Shown one piece after another: positions 46,800 through 58,500 of a DNA stretch of 64,000 nucleotides. Positions within the stretch are counted from its first letter, which is position 1. Each line of letters starts with the position of its first letter. Origin of the DNA: Tachypleus tridentatus (Eukaryota; Arthropoda; Merostomata; Xiphosura; Limulidae); assembly GCF_004210375.1 (NCBI RefSeq), contig NC_134830.1, positions 64,272,326 to 64,336,325 of the forward strand, in the 5' to 3' direction. A model generated the notes under the pieces. That model searched no databases, was not told the origin of the DNA, and saw only the letters and a program-made list of their open reading frames with translations. The position numbers and the translations under genes were made by a program.

Positions 46800-47600
46800 A
46801 AACCTTTTAACTATAAGACCAGTGAGATTCTTTAAGAACGCGCAATTAATCTCAATTTACTTGTCAATTTAAGTAAACTTAAAGTAGCTAGTAGTTTAAA
46901 GTATTCCATCTTATTATAACATTATTAATGTTTAGATTACAATTAAAAATATATATACAAGTATTTGAATACAAAACAATCTAGAAATGAAATCAAAATT
47001 CTGCTCTATTTAGAGACTTAATAATAAATCTGTGGTTTTGACAATTGTATTTTAAAATTCAGAAAAGATATATCTACTTTAACATTTAGGCAGTTTAACA
47101 GAATTCTATTTAGAATTGAAACATTAAAAAAATAATGTTTCCTTTGAAAAAATGACGAGATCGAAAACATATTTTACTAATTCCAAGTATAAAATCGTCT
47201 ATATTTTTCTATTTTGTTTCCAAAACTGGATATATATATCAAGGTAGTTATTGTTTGGGTACGTCTTTTTTTTCTTTACAAGAGAGAAAGCTGAATAATT
47301 GATATAAGAAATAAGAAAATATTTCCTGAGCCTTTCGTTTCGCATTTAATGATGTAGTTAAGAATAAACTAGTTGAACGTCAAATATCTTGTAATTTGAG
47401 CATTGGGTAAAACTAATACAGTGTTACTTCTGTATTATTCTCCTATTATTCTGAGTTATTCTCCTATATCTCTACGACATTTCACCCAATCATACAATTT
47501 TAATTTGTAATTATTCATTGAACTTAATAATACTGACTTGAATGTGATACAGTAATATGTATTTTTTCGTGAAGTCTAAATCCATTATTGTGTACATGGG
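46800..47600. other. Intergenic, nothing recognised
   Basis: AT-rich with homopolymer runs; no exon-like frame or repeat family was seen on either strand. Confidence 0.35.
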
Positions 47601-47629
47601 ATTCGTTTCGGAAATGTTATTCATAATTC

Positions 47630-48040
47630 TAATTTAGTAATTTATTTTGAAGTTATTATATCAACAGTTTTAAACCGATGATTTATCTTGGTGGGGTTAT
47701 TCACAATTTCAAGAGATGATTTGTCTTGAAGCTGTAATCTGTGATTTGGAATTGATGATTTATCTTAAAAACTGTTACTCACGACTTTGAGAGTTAGACT
47801 GTCTTGAATCTGTTAGAGCGATTTCAGATATGATTGTTCTTAAAACACTTATGTACGATTTCGAAAGATGTTTCATGTCGAAAATATAACCACCATTTCG
47901 AACTGCTGATTTTTCTTTAAGCTTCTATCCACATTTTTGAATTAGTGATTTATCGTGAAGCTTTTATTCACAATTTTCGTTTACTGATGATTTATTTATC
48001 TTGAAATTATTTACAGCTTCGACCTATGATTTCTGTAAAA
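47630..48040. repeat. Diverged minisatellite, period about 38-44 bp
   Basis: About ten degenerate units built on GATGATTTATCTTGAAGCTG, TTATTCACAATTTCGAA. Examples start near 47680 (GATGATTTATCTTGGTGG), 47716 (GATGATTTGTCTTGAAGC), 47755 (GATGATTTATCTTAAAAAC) and 47946 (GTGATTTATCGTGAAGC). Strongly diverged, so old. Confidence 0.75.
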
Positions 48041-48764
48041 GTTACCACCATGCGAGGTTCGTCTAAGTAGTCTATGTTGGTTTTTGAAGAACATGGACTA
48101 AATATAGATATATATGATCAACAGTAGATAAATCGTTAGTTAAATAAAGTAAATGGTTACTATTAGAGGAATTAAACGAAATCTGTAAGTCAGAGAAGAA
48201 AGATTGATTATTTATCCAAAGGTTTGGCCATATCTTAAGCCTAAGGAGATTTCTTTAATTATTGTAAGGAAATAAGAGTTTTAACCTAACAAATAACACT
48301 TCACCATATAAGTCGTTATAAACCATAAGATACAATACCTGTCAAAATGAGAGATATAAATAGCGTATCGATTGAACTTTTGTATAATGTAACAAAGTCG
48401 TTTTTAACGGCTATAGTATTGGGTGAAACTTTCCATCATAGCAGTGTCAACACGAAAATTGTCGGTTGAAATATTATTACACTCTTCTTAATGAAAACGT
48501 GTAGTAGAACTGGTGAAGAAAGATGTAATAACAATATCACCAGTCTTATACGTCACCAGGTATCTCTAATAGTTGTAATAGTTGTTACGACTAAAATTAT
48601 TTAAAATATAAACGAATCATACTGTAACACAATTATGCTATTCTACCATCTTCGTTTGTCTTTTAGGAATGTGTCATTGTCTTTAATTACAAAACATGTT
48701 ATATTATTACACTGCATGGCTGATTTGTATCATTCAAGTTATTTGATAACCGTTGTCAATTAAT

Positions 48765-48890
48765 TTGTTTGTTTTTTGTTTACCACAAAGCTACACAATG
48801 GCTGTCTGTTCTCTACTAATAATGGGTATCGAAACCTGATTTTTTTAGCGTTATAATCATTCAGAATTATCTACGAGCTACTGGGGTGGG
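48765..48890 (-). mobile_element. SINE-3
   Basis: TTTGTTTGTTTTTTGTTTAC, CACAAAGCTACACAATGGCT, GGGTATCGAAACCTGA and head end ACGAGCTACTGGGGTGGGG. Confidence 0.8.
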
Positions 48891-48899
48891 GTAATCACT

Positions 48900-51800
48900 T
48901 TTTATTTACAGTGGGGGTGGGGTATTTACAGGTTTTGAAAGTTCAAGCATACATGTATTAAAGGGTCGAGTTGTTTCATCGATAAAATTCCGTAATGGAG
49001 CTACTTTCTTACAAACAAAACAGTATTATTAGAAGGGTGTATCTACAAATACTGGTGGTATGTGTTTTCTAACGTAATTCTTGCTTGCATAATATTCGTT
49101 TTAGAATTTCGGCATTATAAACATTTACAGTTTATAAATTTCTGGTTCTTGCTGTCAGCATGGACATAGCGGTTCCACTTAAAAAGGTTGATAATGCGAA
49201 TAAACATGTTAATACAAGATTATATCTGAAGTCTAGTTTACTTGAACGTATTCTATGATAATGTGAAGTTGTTGTCCAGTCTAATTTGTTTAGGATCATA
49301 GCAAGGGTCAAGAATGAACAAAAAACGTATTGTAGAAAAGAAAGTTCGCTCATTCACAACTCTAATATCAACATTAAAGGAGCTGATAGTAAACTAGTTC
49401 TACTTTTATATAAAGAAAAACTTTGATTAGGAAAATATTAAACCAAAGTAAGAAAAGTTCTGTTTCTGTTTGTCACTAAACGTCTAAGTGAACAGAAAAT
49501 ATAAGAGAGTCTAACAAAGTAACTTGTATAGTTTGAATATGTATTGTATATTACATTGATTTATATTTTGGGTGTACACATTAAAAAATCTATAAATGTA
49601 TTTTTTCTGTTTACTCAAATAAACAATCTACGTTCAATGTTCTACGTTCCAACAATAAATCTTTACACACAAACATAATGAGAAGTAGCCAGAATGTTTT
49701 AATTTTTCCATAAAACAGGCTACATTACAAGTAACACGATGTGAATAAATTTGCAAATCGGTTCTCGTGCAAACTCAGTTGGAATCAAAATGTGTATGTT
49801 TTATTAACTTGCAGTAAAATTCACTAACATTCTATATTTAGTGTTTCACTGCTTAAACTTAAAACATCTTCCACTCAAATGGAAATAACCCTACTAGACA
49901 GAAGTTACGGAGTTTATCAGTTTAAATCAAGCTAACTGTAAATGTGTAACAAACATCATGTAGCTAGATCTTTTTAGTTGCAAAACAAGAAGAATGAAGT
50001 ACATTTAGACATGTACCTATTTTTAAGCAGCATTTTTATTTCATTACTAAATTGTGCTTCAAATATAGTTAAAGTAACTTTAATCCATCATAACTTTCCG
50101 TTACGACTAGAGTGAAAGTGACACAGCAAAGAATAATGAACTGACAAAATAGAGTGGCTTAAAAATAAATTAGGTAACTTACTAACAATAGGTAGAAATA
50201 ATATGTATGGAAAACATAACTGAAAAGAGCAGATAAAATAGAACATCTTTACAGTCATATAAGTTGAGTAAATTTTGAAACACTTCTGAAACAAATAATT
50301 CTATCAATATTTTAAAGTACTTTAATATATCGTTTTATATACAAGGCAACCTTAATATTCGTCGAGTTCTTTTCTTAATACAAATAAAACAACGTTCTTT
50401 TTCAGTTATACATTAGCTGATCACATAGTTGTGACATAATAATAATCAGTTAAAGCTTGGTAACTAAACATTTACTCCAGCAATAAAAGAGAAAGACAAT
50501 CAATATTGAATAACTGTAAAACATTGTTTAATAAGACTTTGTATTAACTCCTGCTTATTTTCAGGAGTAAAAAGTTAATAAACCTTGATTAATAAAGGTC
50601 GAGGCTTGTCCTAGATATGTTATTTGGTCCTTAAGTTAAACAGTTGCTTCAATCTACCCGACTGTACAATGGGTAGTAGTGGATAGCTGGAAATTTACCT
50701 GTGATAGAGTAACTCTGACTTGTAGCAAACAAAAATACTTCTAAGTAGATGTTTTTACTCACTTTTGTTTCCAATTCATCTCCAATCGCGTATTCTAACT
50801 TATAGTGAAATAAATATGGTCATTGTTATATGAACAAACGCAAAATGAAAGAGCAAGTCCAAATACACTTTATCATTGTGAAGAAATACAGTTTTCTGTC
50901 TCCAGGAGGGAAAAGACATTTTTAATTTGAAGTGCTCTTTGATGAATTCCAAAGAAATAAAATGTTACTTCGGCACATTTTGAAAAATACTCTCGAAAAC
51001 TATGAAACTGTAAAAATACTGATTTTAAGCAAAACCAACAATTATAACTTATAAACACCTATATTTCCATTGCAGCTAAAGAGTATACCCAATTAGTGTT
51101 TTAATACGTATGTTGCATTAGATATTTTAAAATATAGTTTTTGTCTAATCATTTGCTTAGTGGAAAACCTCTGTTCTCTAACGTCACTTAAACTCCTGGC
51201 TACATCAGCATTCGCAACTAATAACCACGAACAAGAATATGATTCCTTAGTTTAACTTTATCCTCTATGTTCCTGTCTTTGTCTCATTTCATCAAATACG
51301 AATAAAATGCATGTTAATACTTTACACCCGTTTCGGTTATTTGTTTTTCACAAGTGTGTCTTAAGAAGCTTCTCATATTTTTCATGTGTTGCAATTTCGG
51401 GTTTTTAGAAAAAGATGTTTCATTTTAAAGTATTAACACTGAATATTTGTAATTTTGCAAAATTAATAAAATGAGGTATGAAAGCAAAGAACGATTGAAT
51501 TTGAAAGCAGTGAAGTAATAAGTAGTGTATATACGTTGTAACAAAGTTCATAAACAAACGTGTATTTGAACATTCCAGTAACAGTAATAATGTATTTTAA
51601 ACGTTGTGGTTAATTGGTTAAAATTTGATATCGTTTGAAAAACTCTTAACTTATGAAACGCGTCTACGATCATAAATCAATTTCCCCTAAAATCCCATGC
51701 GGCTGGACTTACTTGATTTACAGAAATCCTCACCAAATAATACACTGCTATTTTCGATTTCGGTAAAGCCATCAAGTTCATGTTATTGTTTCAAAAATCT

Positions 51801-52350
51801 TACGGTTTTTTAGCTTGTAGTGTATTAACTGGAGGTTTCTGCCATACGAGTTAATTTTACCAATTCTCACTCATTAGGTCCTTAAGTTATATTACAATAT
51901 GGACTTATTTCGGTTAGCACTACCTGTATTTTATCTAGCACAGAAGGACAGTATCTAGATCTTTTAGTTCTGGCTTGTTCTATGCTAATAAATGCTACTA
52001 ACCAGAACTTTATGAAACCTAAAATGATAATGACATTCAGTTTAAAAGTTTCGGGACCTTAATCGGTATTTAGACATAGATAAACAATATATATACTAAG
52101 CCTAAACGTTTGTGCAAAAATATTTTCCTTGGATAATTTACTTATGAAAAATGCTTAAGTATGAAACCAGAAATTCATTTAAAAAGAAATTGCTTTTCTC
52201 CCACTGGACTTCAAACTTCCCAAAGAAAAAAATTATCCTCTTTTTCTATACAGCTGGGATGATTTCACATGCTCTAGTGTGATGCCTTAAACTTCAATCT
52301 TGCATTATTAAAACGTTTACACACTGTGTAGGACCGCATCTCCTGTCATC
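48900..52350. other. Intergenic between genes A and B, no gene recognised
   Basis: AT-rich. Small frames at 49132, 50088 and 50873 (minus) show no family resemblance and no splice context. The right-hand end should contain the gene A 3'UTR. Confidence 0.35.
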
Positions 52351-52354
52351 TTTT

Positions 52355-52519
52355 TCATACTTCTAACTGATCAACTGGAGTTATATTCTTCTTTCTTATT
52401 TTATGAAGAGAATTTTTAAAGATTTTCAAAATCTGTCCCAGGATCTCCATTCCAGCCAGAAAGGACAATCCTGTGTACAGTCCCAAGGTTCCTCCAATGT
52501 TACTTACCAAACGTGAGAA
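52355..52519 (-). CDS. Gene A last exon: TM2 and C-terminus
   Basis: Acceptor ACTTTACAG|TTC; the stop codon ends at 52355; 55 codons including stop. It reads FSRLVSNIGGTLGLYTGLSF, then LAGMEILGQIL and a Lys-rich tail ending DQLEV. S.IGG.LGLY.G.S is the classic TM2 signature with an intact G-x-S filter and the conserved Glu after it. Confidence 0.95.
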   Translation of the reverse strand, partial: FSRLVSNIGGTLGLYTGLSFLAGMEILGQILKIFKNSLHKIRKKNITPVDQLEV

Positions 52520-55500
52520 CTGTAAAGTAAAATAAAACAATTAACATTTTGATAAATGCCCGCAGTTTTTACCACTATTTTCTTGTTTTCAGTTTCTAGA
52601 TGTTATGTTTCAATCACGATTTTCATTAACAACTATCTAATAGAATCAAAAATACTATAGGTTAACTGATGCAACGTAGTAAAATGACTGTACAATAGTA
52701 GCCAATGCACATGACCTATAATTACGCTATAATTAACTTTGAAGTAAGACAAAAACAAAACCATGATATTTTTATATTTCGTGCTACTGTTAAAAACATG
52801 AAATAAGGTTTAATCTTTAACTATTAAAATGTATAATATAAGAAGTATTTTTGAAATCAGAATAGTTAACGATTATTTCTGCATTTCGATTTTTAGGTAT
52901 TTATGTATTCTTTCGGATTAGCATATTTAAAGAATATTCATTAAAACTTTAATTATATATTTCACTTGTTTAAAATTGCTTTATGTGTAATAACGTAATC
53001 AAATACAGATATATTATTCAAAGGCAGATAAATGCAAAGGTTAAATAAACTATATGATTTCGAAGTAACAGATTATTGAAAATACCGTGACCTTTCTGAG
53101 CTGGTAAAATATTGGTTCAATCATTTACCTGTTTATTTTATATCAAATATATCTTTAGAAAAATGTTAGAAACGACTATTAATACAGCTCCCATTGACTT
53201 AATTCACGTTTGGTGTCAATGATGAAGGATTACTTACCGTGTACTTTGGTTCCTGCCTTATTTCTTCATAATTAAATGTATTATAATAAACTACAATTCG
53301 AAGTAGTCCACTACAGAAAACAGAAAAAAATTATAAAGTAAATAAAGAAATAATAAGAATACTTAAAGAACATTATAACTTCTAGTACATTATTCTCAAA
53401 GTTGTGTCATATCTCTATACAAACATATTTAAATAACTCCATATTAAGTGAAATGGTAAAGACTAAACCATTGCTCACAGTGGAGGCCCGGAATGGCTAG
53501 GTGTCTAGGACGATTCACTCGTAATCTGAGGGTCGAATGTTCTAATCTCCGTTATAACAAGCATGCTTGCCCCTCCAGCCGTAAGGACGTTATAATATGA
53601 AGGTCAATATCATCATTTATTAATAAAATAGTAGCCCAAGAGTTGGTGATGGATGGCGATGGCTAGTTGTCTTCCCTCTAGTCTTACACTGCTAAATAAG
53701 GGACGGCTAGAGCAGATAACCCTCGTCGAGCTTTGCGCAAAATTCAAAAACAAACTCAAATTGCTCTATCTACTGACTATTTAAGCTCAGTTTTGAGTGT
53801 TATAAGGTCTCAGACTTATCGCCGAATCATTCAGTTTCCCCTAATGAGGAAAGAATTCAAGTATTAGGGTTTCATATTTTTGTCGTTCATTGTTTTTTTA
53901 ATCTACGCGTTTCCTAACATTGTGATTGAAATAACTCCAAAATTGCCGATTTATTTAAACCAAACTTCAATGCAAAAAATGATAATCCAAAAGGTTTTTT
54001 GATTAAATAGAGTTCGAATTTTTTTAAACAAAAACGATCGTATAGATCTTGTAAACCTTTAGTAGAGAAAAAATAAGTATTTGTACATAGTAAAATATAT
54101 TTAATAAAGAACCAATTATAACGGAGTCACTGTTCAATTAACAATTAACTATTTTCAAAACTTCTGATCCTGTTTATCTAAACGTTTTTCGAACTCTGCC
54201 ATATTTTCTAAAATTCATGTCTTTCATATAATCTCGCTCTTTTTTCTCCACACCTTATATCTTCCATCCTATTGAAAATTCTTTGTCTAAATCTTTCATT
54301 TCTTTGTCCTTGTATTTTTTGTTGAATACGAACGTATTCACACCTCTAGGATTCCATACAGTTTTTCTTTATTTTCTTGCATTGTATTATGTATTTTCTG
54401 CTTTTTATTATTAACAGCTTGACAGTATTCATATTTATTTGTAATAACCATACTTTAAATCATAGAGTTACTTTAAATACGTAGTAGCAAGAGGGCAGAA
54501 GTAATTGGTTGTTTAAAGAAAGTAAAAATTATGAAAACAGTTACTGAGACTTAAGAAAAGAAAAAAATAATTACAAGTATGAAATTATGTGATAAATAAA
54601 TTTATTTTTATCATAATAATATGAAAAACAATATAATTAGAATACCATTTTAATCTTTTAAAAATATATTGATTAATTTTATTTATTTGTGAACATTTGT
54701 AATGTGATTAATTTATACATAGGCTATATTATGTGTTTGTACATTTTGAAAGTATATGTACTCAAGTTAGATAATTTATGATTATTTGAAAAAGAACATT
54801 TTTATGTTTTTGTTACATTATATCCTGAAGAATGGCTTTCGAAGTCACGAAACTAGTAAAAAAAATACATTATGTAACACAAATTTTGTTCCTGGATATT
54901 ATGTGTTATTTCTTAATTTCTTATTTTGTAAAAGTACAGAAAATGGCCATAATTCCGTTCAAACTTTGCTCTTGTCACCTGGATAATGAAATTTAGATAT
55001 TAACATATTTTCTAAGTAAAAACGGGCAAATTTGCACATTTTCATAAGGTCTGAATAAAAGCACATATGAATCAAAATATTCATGTATTTATACTAAAGT
55101 TATACAAAGTTATCCTTGGTAGCGGCCTTCAAAGTCCAATATATCTTGTTGGAAGCGCTCGCCTTGCTCCTCTGAGTATGCTCCCATGTTCTATTTGAAT
55201 TTATCAAGATAAGCGTCAAGGATATGGACTTTTAGAGACATCTTGCAGCCCATTTTGCCTTAGTTCTTTACCAGAGCCTCAACCAGTTCCACTTAAATTT
55301 CGACCTTGTAATTGCCCAAGAAGCCTCGAACGATTGTGATAAAACTGTCCCAAGCTTTTTTCGTTCCTACTGAGCTTCTTGGGGAATTCTGTGCACTCCA
55401 AGATCTTCTTTATTTGTGGTCCAACGAAGACACCAGCTTTGACCTTTGCTTCAGATAGCTTAGGGAAGAAGTCTCGAAGGTACTTGAAGGCTGCAGAGCT

Positions 55501-58500
55501 GTGACAAACTGTTTCTTAAGATCCAGTTTTATTTGCAATGGTGAGAACAACACCTTCTGGAGGTGCACCAGTGGCTCACACTTGACAATGTGCCTCTCAA
55601 CAGAAAACTCGGTCCGTTGTGACCAGTGATTCCTGTTGTAGTGCACTGCAGTTCCTGCTGTCCCAAAGGCAAAGATAACAGGGAAACTTGGTCAAACCTC
55701 CTTGGATACCCATCAGGAATGTCACCATTTTAAAGTCTCCGATAACCTTCCAGGCATATTCATCACACTTCAAGGCAGATGCTGTCACAGAGTACTTTTT
55801 CGCTCTTGTCTTGATAAATTGGTCACATACATAGCAAAATGCGTCTGAAAAAATGCTTGCAGCCTCATGATGCCATCTCTGATAAAATCAGATAGGTCTA
55901 TGTCTACAATGAAACGTTCTAGAAAATTCTAAAAGGTTCTTAAAAATTGTCGTACGTCTTACATCATTCAAGAAAGTTCTTAAAAATTCTTGTAAGTTAG
56001 AGAAAAATTCTCTATCAGCTACTCAGCACTGAATCTACCTGAAACGTTTTGGAAGATGGGTAAGTTTGAAGAGTTTGTTTGTTTGTTTGTTTGTTTTGGA
56101 ATTTCGCACAAAGCTATTCAAGGGCTATCTGTGCTAGCCGTCCCTAATTTAGCAGTGTAAGACTAGAGGGAAGGCAGCTAGTCATCACCACCCACCGCCA
56201 AAGTTTGAAGAGAAAAATAGGTCTTTTCCATTTACTTTAGGCATAAGCAATTGGAAAATAACACTTTCTGTCCAGGAACAAGAGAAAGCAAAAATTTTGT
56301 TACATAATATTAATAAAGAAAGAGAAAATCTGTTATTCCAATGTTTACGAGTCGAGCGCCTTAACCACTTTGCGATGCTGGGATCGACTTTATAGAAATA
56401 ATATCTGTATCCGAAATAATAAAATTGCAGTCACACTTTCATAGTTCACACTATAATTGGTTGTAGTTAAAGTAATGGAGCATCATCAGCCCAGTATAAT
56501 GTCTAAAACGTATAGGCAGCAAAATTATTCCCAAAAAAGGAAGAGTCACGTGACAAGTGTAAAATATGCAAGTTTTAGCACATTATGGCAAAAAACAATC
56601 ACAACTACTGTATATTTTCTCGTTTCGTACAAATAGAAGTTAAACCAGTAGTCAAGAAAGTTCTTTGTTACCTTTACTTCATATTTACTGGTCTTATAAT
56701 TTTGTTACAAAATATAAAATATTTAAAACCTCATTAAAACTTAGGACAGTGGACAGATTTCTCAGTCATTGATGGTTTTATTTTGTAGACACTAAAACTA
56801 GGGTATTTTTGTTTCGTACAAGATAGTAATATTTTTCTAAGGGGTGTCAGGGTTTTCATTAAAAACATGAAATATTACTTAGTAAATGCAGTTGATAAAG
56901 AAACAACCGATAGAATAATTTATTTTTTGAACAGGGTGTGTGTGTTTTCTTATACCAAAGTCACATTGGGCTATCTGCTGAGCCCACCGAAGGGGATCGA
57001 ACCCCTGATTTTAGCGTTGTAACTCCGTAAACTTACCGCTGTACTAGCGAGGGGTATTCTAAACACGGAAAGTCTACTTACGTAGAATCATTAAATCTGT
57101 TTTTTGCTCCTTCCACTTCTCCAGTTACCTGAAAAATCCAGTTATAAATAAATGTGATCAACATCATAGTCTGATTAATATTTAGAAACAATCTGATACA
57201 GTAAAACGTGTATATTTATCTAATGAATACTATAATCTATTAATCAATAAATTCAAACTTAATTGATGATTTCCCAAAGTAGATCAATGAAATACAATTA
57301 CAAGGAAAGAAATATTGTTTAATGCAAGAGGGCTTTAGCTCAAAATTTTGCTGTTTATTGTACAGAATGTTTAATTCATTATATTGAAACATATATGAAA
57401 TTACATCACAACGTTGCAATTCATGTCGTCTCGTCCGGTTATTCTTTATCTAACAACCGTGAGCCTATAAAATAGCCCCTTAGTGGATATTTTCCATTGC
57501 AAAACCCACTGCCATAAGGCCGTCATGTTGAGAAACAACTCTGCCTCCCTGCAAGGCTCTATAATTCGACAACAGCTCAGATACGACGGTTTCCCTGGGC
57601 TTACTTCAGTAGTCTGATCGTAAAGAAAGCTATAATCTGTGGTTGTCATGTAAGTTGGTGATTGGCATATTCAAAACCATTTTAATATAACGTACTAAAG
57701 GTTTTGTTCCATATAATACCTTCCAACTGTAAACCGTTTATTATTCCTTATGAATACGGAATTTATTAATTTGTATACACGTTTTGAAATAGTTTGGAGT
57801 TTTCATTACGTAGGTTATGAAAAATTAACGTATAACATTATTGTGTTTTTAAGTTTGACTTAAAAATTTCTACAATGTTCTGTACACAAGCGTATGAAAA
57901 TTGTTTACCTGAAAATATTTGTTAGTTATTGGCCAGTTAGTTGCAGAAGAACTCATTTCAAGCACTGATTCACTGCGATAAGAAAATATATAATAAGACG
58001 TGTAAAACAAGGGAAATAAAATACACGTCTATAGAAAACTACATGATAAAAATATGTTCTTGTTTCACTGAAGGCTTAATATCCATGAATGTTAGTTTCT
58101 AAGTTTCTAGTTGAATGGAGTCAAAATAATGGTTTGGGCACCGAAATCGCTTTTATCATCTAGACCAGTTGATAAATTCTAGTTTTGAGCAAAGGGTCTC
58201 CTGTACAGTGGTTTGTGGGAAACAAAACATAGATTTTAAAAGCTATTTTTATACAACTTTGATTTGAGAACCGTAATGAATTTTTCATCACGAATGTTAT
58301 GCCATTAGATCTCAATGATACACCAGAATTCAGTGCTCAAACCATGTTTCTAAGTTATTGCTAAACGTTGTAAAAACAGAGTGATCATAGAAGGTATTGT
58401 AAAATTAGTTGGATAGTTCTACAATCTCATATCTATACTAGCATATCTATATCATTTAAGCATATTATATATAAATGGTGTATATTACCATAGGCTTTAA

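Larger units (their letters stand above)
54869..56309 (-). mobile_element. TIR DNA transposon with decayed transposase
   Basis: Inverted ends ATTATGTAACA (left) and TGTTACATAAT (right) share the sub-terminal TTGTTCCTGGA and GTGTTATTT blocks, as in the MITE at 19072. Between them lies a protein relic at about 55120-55860 on minus. Size about 1.44 kb including a 127-bp SINE insertion. Located in a gene A intron. Confidence 0.8.
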
